In this document: positions 19,308 through 26,072 of the stretch, one piece after another
How the letters are laid out: every line of letters begins with the position of its first letter
Position numbering within the stretch: position 1 is the stretch's first letter
NCBI RefSeq assembly: GCF_004364935.1
Contig: NZ_SOBT01000011.1
Location: 62,001-126,000, forward strand
Direction: 5' to 3'
DNA: 64,000 nt
Source: Panacagrimonas perspica
GTDB taxonomy: Bacteria; Pseudomonadota; Gammaproteobacteria; Nevskiales; Nevskiaceae
Position numbers and translations under genes: made by a program
The notes under the pieces: generated by a model
What the model was told of the DNA's origin: nothing
What the model saw: the letters and a program-made list of their open reading frames with translations, nothing else
Databases searched by the model: none

Positions 19308-19829
19308 TCAGGCCGACGGACCCGTGATCGTCTCGCACTTCACTTCGACACCGGCGAGGCGCGGATGCGTCAGATCGCGATCGCTCTTCTGAGTAAATTT
19401 CCGGACGGTGACGCCGCTCAGGTGATAGGTGCCCGGCTCTAGGTCTTTGCGGGCCGCCGGCACTCTAAGGGTTGCGTCGGGTCGCGTTGCGAGAGCCGCT
19501 CCTGCGCTGTTGGAGCCTACCCACTTGAGGAGCGCCGGGGGGTTGCTGCGGGACCCGCCCGCAAGCGTGACGCACAGGTGACCTGCACCCTTCTGCGATT
19601 GGGCTGGCGCTTCGGCAAGCACCGCCTCATCGAACGTTCCCTTGCCGACGCCCTCAATGGCGAACTCGAGTGCGTCCGGATCGCGAGAAGCCTCGTCGCT
19701 GGACGTGGCCGCCGGTGCCATCAGGAGAGAGAGCGCGGCGCAGCCGGCGGCGGTCAGCTGCAGGTGAAGCCGACGCGAGGGAGGACGGGTGGCGCGGAGG
19801 AACTGCATGGAGCGAAGCGAAAAGTACAT
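19308..19829 (-). CDS. Hypothetical secreted protein
   Basis: Small exported protein of 173 residues that I do not recognise. I start it at ATG 19829, with a GGAGAT ribosome site seven bases upstream, because the peptide that follows (MYFSLRSMQFLRATRPPSRR, then LHLQLTAAGCAALSLLMAPA) is a plausible signal sequence. The longer open frame to 20105 adds sequence with no such feature. The mature part has LEFAIEGVGKGTFDEAVLAE and ends in GVEVKCETITGPSA, suggesting a beta-rich fold. The neighbouring genes give no functional hint. Confidence 0.55.
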   Translation of the reverse strand: MYFSLRSMQFLRATRPPSRRLHLQLTAAGCAALSLLMAPAATSSDEASRDPDALEFAIEGVGKGTFDEAVLAEAPAQSQKGAGHLCVTLAGGSRSNPPALLKWVGSNSAGAALATRPDATLRVPAARKDLEPGTYHLSGVTVRKFTQKSDRDLTHPRLAGVEVKCETITGPSA

Positions 19830-20106
19830 CGGGATCTCCGTCGAAGGCGGATTCGCCGAGCTTGTCGCGCGATCCGCGTGGGCTTGGAGGTTGGACCGCG
19901 ATTCGTCTGCTAAGTGCGGTCCGATCCCGTCATCAAAAGGGAGGTGAGGAGGCTCACGTACGTGGCACCTCGCTCGATCGCACGCACCAAGCCGTCGTTG
20001 AATGTCGGCACGAGATGTCAGCATCGGCCGCCAAGATGAATCGAGCCGGACTCGCTTGGGGCTCGAAATCGGCAACGGGGCGGCTACACCCACGAAGTAC
20101 TCCATC

Positions 20107-20634
20107 TCACCCCTTTAGTCTGCGTCGTGCTCTTTGAGATCGACGCAGGACGCGGCCGTCTCCGGCCGCCCTTGAGGCACTCACCGGTTCCTTGTCGCGA
20201 GTACCGGAGACGGCTGTGCCAGACGCACCAGCGGCTCTCCGCGCTCGGCCGGCCGCGCTCGCTCCGCCGGAGGGAAGCCAGGGAGCGGATGCCCTCGAAC
20301 GCCGATGCAATTCCTGCTCTCTGTGCGCATTGATGATCGCGGTCACCAAGGGGTCGAACCGCTCTTTAACGACGTCTTCGCGCAGAACGTTGTGCATCTC
20401 CTTACCGACGCGCGTGCTGTGGATCAGGCCAGCTTCGCGAAGGATGCCGAAGTGCTTCGACAGCGTTGATTTCGGAACCCGACGGTCGCTGACCTCCAGG
20501 AAGCTTTTGCAAGTGTGTGCACACTTGGAAACCGCGATCTCCGCAAAGATCTGCGCGCGAACGGGGTCTGCCAGGGCGTAAAGGATTCCTTCGGGGGTAA
20601 GGTCGTCGAGTGCGGGATGAACGAGAGGACGCAT
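20107..20634 (-). CDS. ArsR/SmtB-family transcriptional regulator
   Basis: Winged-helix repressor. The core from about residue 15 to 110 has LYALADPVRAQIFAEI, then KCAHTC (Cys38 and Cys42), then the recognition region VPKSTLSKHFGILREAGLI and a wing HSTRVGKEMHNVLRED. After NAHREQELHRR about 60 residues of Arg/Ala/Ser-rich sequence follow. This is unlike the family, which normally ends there, so loss of the original stop is likely. ATG 20634 is chosen because MRPLVHPALDDLTPEG is a normal family N terminus; ATG 20667 is the alternative. It diverges from the PfpI/HHDH genes, with a palindromic operator between them. The two Cys could sense metal or oxidant (inference). Confidence 0.82.
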   Translation of the reverse strand: MRPLVHPALDDLTPEGILYALADPVRAQIFAEIAVSKCAHTCKSFLEVSDRRVPKSTLSKHFGILREAGLIHSTRVGKEMHNVLREDVVKERFDPLVTAIINAHREQELHRRSRASAPWLPSGGASAAGRARRAAGASGTAVSGTRDKEPVSASRAAGDGRVLRRSQRARRRLKG

Positions 20635-20676
20635 GCTTCGATGAAAGGAGGGTGACGCTGTGAACATATCACCCGG

Positions 20677-20716
20677 TTGACATTCAGTGCCTCAGTTCCT
20701 ATGTTCGGAACTGAGG
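20677..20716 (+). promoter_or_regulatory. Sigma-70 type promoter with palindromic operator for the PfpI-HHDH operon
   Basis: TTGACA at 20677-20682 is followed after exactly 17 bases by TATGTT at 20700-20705, a strong -35/-10 pair reading toward the PfpI gene. The -10 sits in the seven-base loop of a perfect ten-base inverted repeat, CCTCAGTTCC (20690-20699) and GGAACTGAGG (20707-20716). Binding there would block polymerase. The adjacent divergent ArsR regulator is the obvious candidate binder. Confidence 0.8.
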
Positions 20717-20800
20717 GCGCTATTTCGCGTGCCGGGATTGCCGGCCCCCGGAAGACGATCTCTGCCGGCGCGGTCACCAAGAATGAAAGGAGATGCCGTG

Positions 20801-21478
20801 ATGAAAAAGGTGCTGATGGTCGTCACGTCGCACGATCGACTCGGCGACACGGGTCGTCCCACGGGCTTCTGGCTGGAGGAGTTCGCCTCTCCCTATTACG
20901 TCTTTCGAGATGCGCGCTTCGAGGTTGTTGTCGCCTCTCCTAAGGGCGGACGGCCGCCGTTGGATCCTAAGAGCGCCGAAGCCGGCTTCCAGACGGATGC
21001 AACCCGCCGATTCGAGGCCGATACCGAGGCGGGGCAGGTCCTGGCGTCGTCTCAGTTGCTGTCCGCGCAGGATCCTGCCGGGTTCGACGCTGTGTTCTAC
21101 CCCGGCGGCCATGGCCCGCTCTGGGATTTGGTATCCAATCCCGATTCTCTGCGCCTGATCCGCACGATGCATGCAGCCGGGAAGATCGTGGCTGCGGTTT
21201 GTCACGGCCCGGCCGCCCTGTTGAACGTGTCCATCGACGGTATTCCGATAGTCCGGGGCCGCAAGGTGACCGGATTCACCAATACCGAAGAGGAAGCCGT
21301 GGGCCTCACTCAGGTGGTGCCGCTGCTCGTGGAAGACGAGATGCGCCGCCTCGGCGGCCTGTATGCAAAGGGTGACGACTGGGCTCCGTTCGTCGTCGTC
21401 GACGGCAATCTCGTTACCGGCCAGAACCCGGCATCGTCGGGGCCCGCCGCCCGCGCCGTGGTCGAAAAGCTCAGCTGA
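20801..21478 (+). CDS. DJ-1/PfpI (class I glutamine amidotransferase-like) protein, Hsp31 type
   Basis: 225-residue protein of the DJ-1/PfpI superfamily. The nucleophile elbow is VAAVCHGPAALLN, with Cys following the strand. The acidic partner region is near TGFWLEEFASPYY, and PGGHGPLWDL is the oxyanion loop. These features match Hsp31-like glyoxalase III/deglycase proteins that handle methylglyoxal. ATG 20801 has AAAGGAGA upstream. The frame continues upstream to 20687, but that part runs through the promoter and operator. It is followed 59 bp later by the HHDH-like gene, probably in one operon under the ArsR regulator. Confidence 0.9.
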   Translation: MKKVLMVVTSHDRLGDTGRPTGFWLEEFASPYYVFRDARFEVVVASPKGGRPPLDPKSAEAGFQTDATRRFEADTEAGQVLASSQLLSAQDPAGFDAVFYPGGHGPLWDLVSNPDSLRLIRTMHAAGKIVAAVCHGPAALLNVSIDGIPIVRGRKVTGFTNTEEEAVGLTQVVPLLVEDEMRRLGGLYAKGDDWAPFVVVDGNLVTGQNPASSGPAARAVVEKLS

Positions 21479-21537
21479 TTCTCGGCAGTCGGTCGCCCCT
21501 GCCCATCTGTCCGTAGCAACCGAAGGAGGAGATCACA

Positions 21538-22296
21538 ATGTCAGCATCGAAGAATGCGATCGTCACAAACGTCCAGCAGCTAGCAGGTACCGCGGCGGCA
21601 CGCGCACTGACGCGGGACGGAATGAAGGTCCTGTGCCACGACCTGGCGTTCGTGGACGAGCCCGCTCGCAAGGCATTCGAGAAGGACACCGGGCTCGTCG
21701 CGACGAAGGAGCAGGATCCGGGAAGGCTCGTCTCAGAAGCTATCGAGCGATTCGGTCACGTCGACGTCCTGTTCTCCAATGACGTCCATCCTGCGGGTTT
21801 CCTTCCGATCGAGCAGATCACGCTCGATGCCTTCCGGGCGACGCTCGAAGCGCTGCTCGTGATGCCCTTCGCGTTGATCCGCGCCGTCGCGCCGCACATG
21901 AAAGAGCGGCGTACCGGCCATATCATCTTGCTCTCCTCTGCGACGCCGTTAGCGCCATATCCGTTCTCCTCTGGCTACTGCGCGGCGCGGGCGGGCGCTT
22001 CGAACCTGCCGAAGTCGCTCTCGCTCGAGCTGGCGGAGCACAACGTCCAGATCAACGCCATTCTTTCGCAGTTCCTCCATAGCGAGCTTTACTATCCGCG
22101 CGCACTCTTCGAGGAGAACGCCGAGGTCAAGGCATATCTCCACGCGCATGTACCTGCCAAGCGGCTCGGCGAGCAAGAAGAGCAGGCCGAGCTCGTCGCA
22201 TTTCTCGCGTCAGACAAATGTAACTTCATCAACGGCCAGACCATCCCATTCACGGGTGCTTGGCCAGGCATGCCGAAATGGCCGGTGCAGTTGTAG
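21538..22296 (+). CDS. Halohydrin dehalogenase-like SDR protein
   Basis: 252-residue protein of the short-chain dehydrogenase fold that carries the halohydrin dehalogenase hallmarks. The catalytic triad spacing Ser-x12-Tyr-x3-Arg is met by Ser134, Tyr147 and Arg151. The NAD-binding glycine motif of true SDRs is absent and replaced by TNVQQLAG (T10-x4-L15-x-G17), close to the T-x4-F/Y-x-G halide-pocket motif. Many segments parallel HheC as I recall it: SNDVHPAGFLPIEQ, SSATP, LHSELYYP, RLGEQEEQAELVAFLAS and the C-terminal GMPKWP. Such enzymes turn vicinal halohydrins into epoxides and run the reverse with azide, cyanide or nitrite. A strong AAGGAGGAG site precedes ATG 21538. Confidence 0.85.
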   Translation: MSASKNAIVTNVQQLAGTAAARALTRDGMKVLCHDLAFVDEPARKAFEKDTGLVATKEQDPGRLVSEAIERFGHVDVLFSNDVHPAGFLPIEQITLDAFRATLEALLVMPFALIRAVAPHMKERRTGHIILLSSATPLAPYPFSSGYCAARAGASNLPKSLSLELAEHNVQINAILSQFLHSELYYPRALFEENAEVKAYLHAHVPAKRLGEQEEQAELVAFLASDKCNFINGQTIPFTGAWPGMPKWPVQL

Positions 22297-22420
22297 GGGG
22301 ATCGTTTGTTCGCGGACGACCGAATGCTTGACCGCGTGACCAACCGCAGCAGGTTGAATGACGGCTGCCACTGACATGAAATCGATGTCCTCCTGCCTTG
22401 CTGGTCAGCAGCCCGCGGAA

Positions 22421-22484
22421 GGTCGCTGACCAGCCCGAAGCAGTCCTGGCCGCGAACGCAGCAAGCAGTCAAAAGCGGACACTT
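22421..22484 (+). repeat. Interspersed intergenic repeat, copy with both half motifs
   Basis: GGTCGCTGACCAGCCCGAAG at 22421-22440 and AGCGGACACTT at 22474-22484. The same two half motifs recur, often joined, in other gaps of this window. I know no named family for it. Confidence 0.5.
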
Positions 22485-22538
22485 CAAGATTGAGATCTCA
22501 CCCCGACGGGCGCGCACGCCTTCGAGCCAATGGCTTGA

Positions 22539-22943
22539 TCAGGCGATGAGTCGGTAGCAAACCCAGAAAATCATGCCTACCTGAGCGAGGAAGAAGGTCG
22601 CACGTAGCAGTACGAACGCGGGGGCGGTGCTGATGAGGTGCGACACGCCCTGACCCACACGCGCGGCCAGGATGAAGCCCGCGACGCCATCCACAACGGG
22701 GCTCTTGCTCATAAGTGCGGCGATCACCACGACGGCAGCGAAGAGCGGAAAGTTTTCCACGCAGTTGAGGTGCGCGCCCTTGGCGCGGACCATCAAGGGT
22801 GGGTCGCGATTGACCTCGGCGCGCTCCCAGTCCGCGAACTTGCGACCGCCGAACAGCGCCATCGGCACGCGCGGGAACGCGTAGGACAGCGTCAGCAATT
22901 GCATCCATGCCACGTACAGCAGCACGGCAATGAACCCCGTCAT
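22539..22943 (-). CDS. MAPEG-family membrane protein
   Basis: 134-residue protein with four hydrophobic helices. The pattern (VEVNRDPP-like NRDPPLMVRAKGAHLNCVEN, then FPLFAAVVVIAAL, ARVGQGVSHLISTAP) is that of MAPEG proteins, membrane proteins related to microsomal glutathione transferases. The ENFP segment after the first loop is the typical family signature. It stands alone on the minus strand, separated by about 240 bp from the HHDH-like gene with which it converges. Activity with glutathione is not certain, since many bacterial members are uncharacterised. Confidence 0.85.
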   Translation of the reverse strand: MTGFIAVLLYVAWMQLLTLSYAFPRVPMALFGGRKFADWERAEVNRDPPLMVRAKGAHLNCVENFPLFAAVVVIAALMSKSPVVDGVAGFILAARVGQGVSHLISTAPAFVLLRATFFLAQVGMIFWVCYRLIA

Positions 22944-23524
22944 GGGTATTCCCTGAAAGTTGAATTGAGAGACGCCTTACGTACTCATCCCGCCAACAGA
23001 TGCAAAGATCGTCGCCCTCGATGTCCATCGGCACCGCGTTTCTGCACGTCGTGCGGACGATTCTTGCGGTTATTTCGCCGCACCGGTATCACCGACGTGC
23101 TGCTCGGAATTTCCGGAATGGCGAGCGAAGTTCTTGGACTCGTCTCGCAAGCCCGCAGGTGGGGTGAATCGCTGATCCTGGCGTGTGAAAGTGGGTTCAG
23201 TCGTACTTTGGCCTGCGTCCGGTTGCATGCGACATCATTGCTGCCGCTTCTCGGCGCCAACGCTTCATCAAGCGTGGCGGCGGGCCACTCGATAGCGGTC
23301 AGTGTCGACGGTCTGCTCCTGGCACCTCTGCGACGGCCGCTGATCAGCCCTTTACTGACGGTTGCTCCGCCATTTGACTGACCGCAAAGCGGACGTTCGA
23401 ATATCTATCGCGACGTGGGAATGGTTCGGAGCCGCCGAGTGCCGAGGATCTTGAGCGGCGAAAACGCATCAGAAAACTCGACCCGTCGCCATCGGGGAGT
23501 GCAATTGCCGCAATCCGCAATAAA
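22944..23524. other. Intergenic region with an interspersed repeat copy
   Basis: About 580 bases without a gene I can support. AAAGCGGACGTTCGA at 23386-23400 is a copy of the half motif that recurs in other gaps. Short open frames here show no family similarity. Confidence 0.45.
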
Positions 23525-23550
23525 GCCCGGCACCCCGAGTGGTGCCGGGC
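23525..23550 (-). terminator. Rho-independent terminator of the small heat-shock gene
   Basis: Perfect ten-base stem GCCCGGCACC (23525-23534) and GGTGCCGGGC (23541-23550) with a six-base loop, 14 bases after the hsp20 stop. On the minus strand it runs into TTTATTG, a modest U tract. Confidence 0.75.
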
Positions 23551-23564
23551 CGTTCCGAGACGAC

Positions 23565-24011
23565 TTACGCGGCCTTCTCGACGACCGAGAGCGTCGGCGC
23601 GGTCCCGTTGACCGCGATGCGGCGCGGCTTGGCGGACTCAGGAATGCGGCGGACCAAGTCCACGCTGAGCAGGCCATTCTTCAAGCTCGCGCCGTGCACC
23701 TCGATGTAGTCGGCGAGGCGGAAGCTGAGCTTGAACGCACGCTGCGCGATGCCGCGGTGGAGGTAGTACGTTTCGTCAGTGGTCTCGCGCTTGGCGGAGC
23801 CGATGGTGAGGACGTCCTTCTCGACTTGCAGCTCGAGATCCTCCTCGGCCATGCCGGCGGCGGCCACGACGATGCGGTACTCGTCCTCGCCCTTCTTCTC
23901 GACGTTGTAGGGCGGATAGGACGCCGGCTCGGCGCGCGTGAGGGATTCGAACAGGTCGTTGAAGCGATCGAAGCCGATGGTGGAGCGATACAGCGGTGAG
24001 AACGTGGTCAT
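23565..24011 (-). CDS. Small heat-shock protein, Hsp20/IbpA type
   Basis: 148-residue alpha-crystallin chaperone that holds unfolding proteins. It begins MTTFSPLYRSTIGFDRFNDL as IbpA does. The alpha-crystallin domain follows with YPPYNVEKKGEDEYRIVVAA, GMAEEDLELQVEKDVLTI and GIAQRAFKLSFRL. The beta10 motif is NGLLSVDL and the tail has an I-A-V anchor. ATG 24011 has AGGAGG six bases upstream and is preferred over the frame extension to 24104. A sigma-32 type promoter lies upstream and a hairpin terminator downstream, so this is a single-gene unit. Confidence 0.95.
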   Translation of the reverse strand: MTTFSPLYRSTIGFDRFNDLFESLTRAEPASYPPYNVEKKGEDEYRIVVAAAGMAEEDLELQVEKDVLTIGSAKRETTDETYYLHRGIAQRAFKLSFRLADYIEVHGASLKNGLLSVDLVRRIPESAKPRRIAVNGTAPTLSVVEKAA

Positions 24012-24087
24012 GGTGACAACCTCCTGGTGTTCAGCGAAGTGGATTTGAGAGTCGGAGCCCGGACTTCGGCGCCCCGACACTTCGGGA

Positions 24088-24115
24088 AGTATGAGCAGGG
24101 TCACAAAGTTTCAAG
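24088..24115 (-). promoter_or_regulatory. Sigma-32 (heat-shock) type promoter for hsp20
   Basis: On the minus strand CTTGAAA (24109-24115) is followed after 13 bases by CTCATACT (24088-24095). This fits the RpoH consensus CTTGAAA with a C-rich CAT-type -10 at the standard spacing, about 80 bases before the start codon. Confidence 0.75.
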
Positions 24116-24208
24116 ACGGGGGGCGTGAACAAAATTCTTCGCGGTGACGGGTATTTGCACCGGCCAGCCCCTCTGTCAGGCGTCGGCCCGACAGAGGGCC
24201 GCATGTTG

Positions 24209-24500
24209 TCAGCCGTCGCCGCAGAAGAAGTTGAGCTTGTTGCTGTCGAGATCGCGGAAGTAGCCGATGTGGAACGCGGGGCCGCGGGTGCCCGGTGCGC
24301 CCTTGTTCTTAGCCCCAAGCTTCAAGGCAAGCGCGTGAAGGCGACTCGACCGATTCGTTGTGGCGGGAAGCCGGATGTCGCTTCCGCAGCGCCTCCGCTG
24401 CCGACGCTCCGAGAAGCCAGGGCTCAGCCAATCGCTCGCGAGTCGATGTAGAAGATCGTGTGGCAGAGCGTGATCGCGCCGAGTGGCGCAAGAGTCGGAT
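24209..24500 (-). pseudogene. Remnant of a VOC (glyoxalase-like) protein gene
   Basis: The minus strand ends in HALALKLGAKNKGAPGTRG, PAFHIGYFRDLDSNKLNFFC and GDG, the C-terminal module of VOC metalloenzymes (GAPG, then a YFRDLDGNKLNF-type strand). Upstream, in a different frame, is LCHTIFYIDSRAIG, and about 80 bases between them do not read sensibly. The N-terminal half of the family is missing. I read it as a truncated, frameshifted gene. Confidence 0.55.
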
Positions 24501-24604
24501 GCGCGAATCACCTCACATAATGTCCGGCGGACCCATCGGAAATGCAGTTCCACCCACTTAGCCAGCGACGGACCTTGGTCGGCACCGCCGTTGGCGCCAT
24601 CGAC

Positions 24605-24673
24605 GGTCGCTGATCAGTCCATGGCCGCCGGTCGAGGTGGCTCATTAGCCGATCCAGGAGCGGACGTTCGCAG
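24605..24673 (+). repeat. Interspersed intergenic repeat copy
   Basis: GGTCGCTGATCAGTCC at 24605-24620 and AGCGGACGTTCG at about 24659-24670. Both half motifs match copies near 22.4, 25.7 and 45.1 kb. Confidence 0.5.
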
Positions 24674-24859
24674 CAACGCGCTTCGTCGGTTGCGACTCAT
24701 GCGGGACACGACATCTGGTCAGTCTGAACGCCGGACGGATCTTTGAGATTCTGGGAATACGTCCGAGCGATTTTGAACCGTAACGACAAGGCGAATGCTG
24801 TAGGTCGCTGCGGCAAGTGCGGTGTCTGTACGGACGCGTGCGACTCCCAAACGGAGAAA

Positions 24860-24883
24860 GCGCCTGAGCATCAGCCCAGGCGC
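24860..24883 (-). terminator. Possible terminator of the NGPSLDGF-repeat gene
   Basis: Perfect stem GCGCCTG (24860-24866) and CAGGCGC (24877-24883) with a ten-base loop. On the minus strand it runs into TTTCTCC. It lies 40 bases after the stop codon of the gene at 24923. Confidence 0.55.
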
Positions 24884-24922
24884 CTCAGATCCAGGTCTTG
24901 GCCGGCATTACCGGTGTGCCGG

Positions 24923-25531
24923 TTACGGCTTGTCGATCGCGATCACGACAGTGCCGAGCTTCGGGTTTGCGAGACCATCCAGGCTCGGGCCGTTCGGGTC
25001 CGCGCACTCCGCTGTGGTCTTCGTGCAGGTCCGGATAGACGGCGCCTGAGAGACGGCATCGGCGAAACCGTCGAGGCTGGGGCCGTTCAAGTCGTGGCAG
25101 CCGTTCTGGATGACGCCAGCCGGGACCGCGAAGCCGTCGAGGCCCAGGCCGTTCCTGTCGTTGTAGCAGACGCCCGGCTTGGCGCCAGCCGGGGCCGGGA
25201 CCACGAAGCCATCTAGGCTGGGGCCGTTCTGATCAGGAATCTCGCAGTTGCCCTTGCTGGGGCAGGTCTTCAGTTGCTTGGGGGTGGCGAAACCATCCAA
25301 GCTCGGGCCGTTCATGTCGTTCTTGCCGTGCTGCTTGACGCCAGCCGGGGCCGGGACCACGAAGCCGTCGAGGCTCGGACCATTCTGGTCCGGAAGGTCG
25401 CAGTTGCCCTTGCTGGGGCAGGTCTTGATCGAGGGCGCATCCGCGGTCGCAGCAAACGACGGGGCAGATACGAAGGACAGCGCGATGGCGGAAACGGCGG
25501 CAGCGAACTTGAGCGTGTTGATGAGGTTCAT
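24923..25531 (-). CDS. Secreted Cys-containing protein built on NGPSLDGF repeats
   Basis: 202-residue exported protein of a family I do not recognise. ATG 25531 has a GGAGAT site upstream and begins a clean signal peptide (MNLINTLKFAAAVSAIALSF ending near SFAATA). The mature part carries six copies of D-x-N-G-P-S-L-D-G-F (one is NGLGLDGF and one ends in L). Three copies are preceded by a Cys pair, twice as TCPSKGNC and once as TCTKTTAEC, and the other units carry single or no Cys. The D-x-N-G-x3-D spacing resembles calcium-binding loops, but that is inference. The longer frame to 25630 lacks a signal peptide and is not used. Confidence 0.8.
   Translation of the reverse strand: MNLINTLKFAAAVSAIALSFVSAPSFAATADAPSIKTCPSKGNCDLPDQNGPSLDGFVVPAPAGVKQHGKNDMNGPSLDGFATPKQLKTCPSKGNCEIPDQNGPSLDGFVVPAPAGAKPGVCYNDRNGLGLDGFAVPAGVIQNGCHDLNGPSLDGFADAVSQAPSIRTCTKTTAECADPNGPSLDGLANPKLGTVVIAIDKP
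24971..25390 (-). repeat. Six tandem NGPSLDGF-coding units
   Basis: Internal coding repeat, with unit centres near 24983, 25076, 25140, 25217, 25301 and 25373. Two units share the longer block DQNGPSLDGFVVPAPAG, which points to recent duplication within the gene. Confidence 0.8.
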
Positions 25532-25690
25532 GGGAAATCTCCGGTGAGGTGTTTGGCCGAAGAGATCGTCCCTTCGATGGACGCTACTTTGATCGCCGCC
25601 GCTCCGAACATCCTTCCGACGGATAAACAAGATTCACACTTCGCTTACACCTCCCGCAGGTAGCGCTCGCTGGCGCGCTATCTTCTTGCG

Positions 25691-25822
25691 CCAATGCGAC
25701 TGTCGCAGTTCAGCCCGAAGCCGACTGTCGAGCCGCTCACTTGATCGACCGAAAGCGGACAGCCGTGGGCTACCGACTCTGCCAGTAGCGCGTCTGTCGC
25801 TGTTCAGTCCGAAGCAGACGTT
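25691..25822 (+). repeat. Interspersed intergenic repeat, two partial copies
   Basis: CCAATGCGACTGTCGCAGTT followed by CAGCCCGAAG (25691-25720), then AAAGCGGAC near 25752. A second copy, TGTCGCTGTTCAGTCCGAAG with CAGACGTT, spans about 25794-25822. These resemble the copy near 45.06 kb. Confidence 0.5.
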
Positions 25823-25900
25823 GTGCAGCGTGAGCTCCACGAAGACTTTTCTGCGGTCTGGGATTGGAGCGCCTCAAGCGACGCTGCGATGTGGCACGCG

Positions 25901-25938
25901 CAATCCAAGTTGACAAAAAACGAACACTTTGGATACGC
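25901..25938 (+). promoter_or_regulatory. Promoter/operator of the monooxygenase gene, shared with the acyl-CoA ligase gene
   Basis: CAATCCAAGTTGACA at 25901-25915 is identical to the sequence at 37305-37319. TTGACA (25910-25915) would be the -35, and GATACG (25932-25937) a weak -10 after 16 bases. ATCCAA (25903-25908) and TTGGAT (25929-25934) form an inverted repeat around the core, a possible regulator site. It lies about 135 bases before the start codon. Confidence 0.6.
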
Positions 25939-26072
25939 TCTAGTACCGCTGATGCAAGGCGGATTGGACCGCGCCACAGTGCAATGAAGACGCACCGTGT
26001 CCGCTGTAAAACGATCTCAGACCCGTCCGCACCGCCCTGGCGCGCGAGATGGGCAACCGCGAGGACCCCATC

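Noticed and set aside
20687-20800. Upstream extension of the PfpI-like frame
   Set aside because: It runs through the promoter and operator; ATG 20801 has a strong ribosome site.
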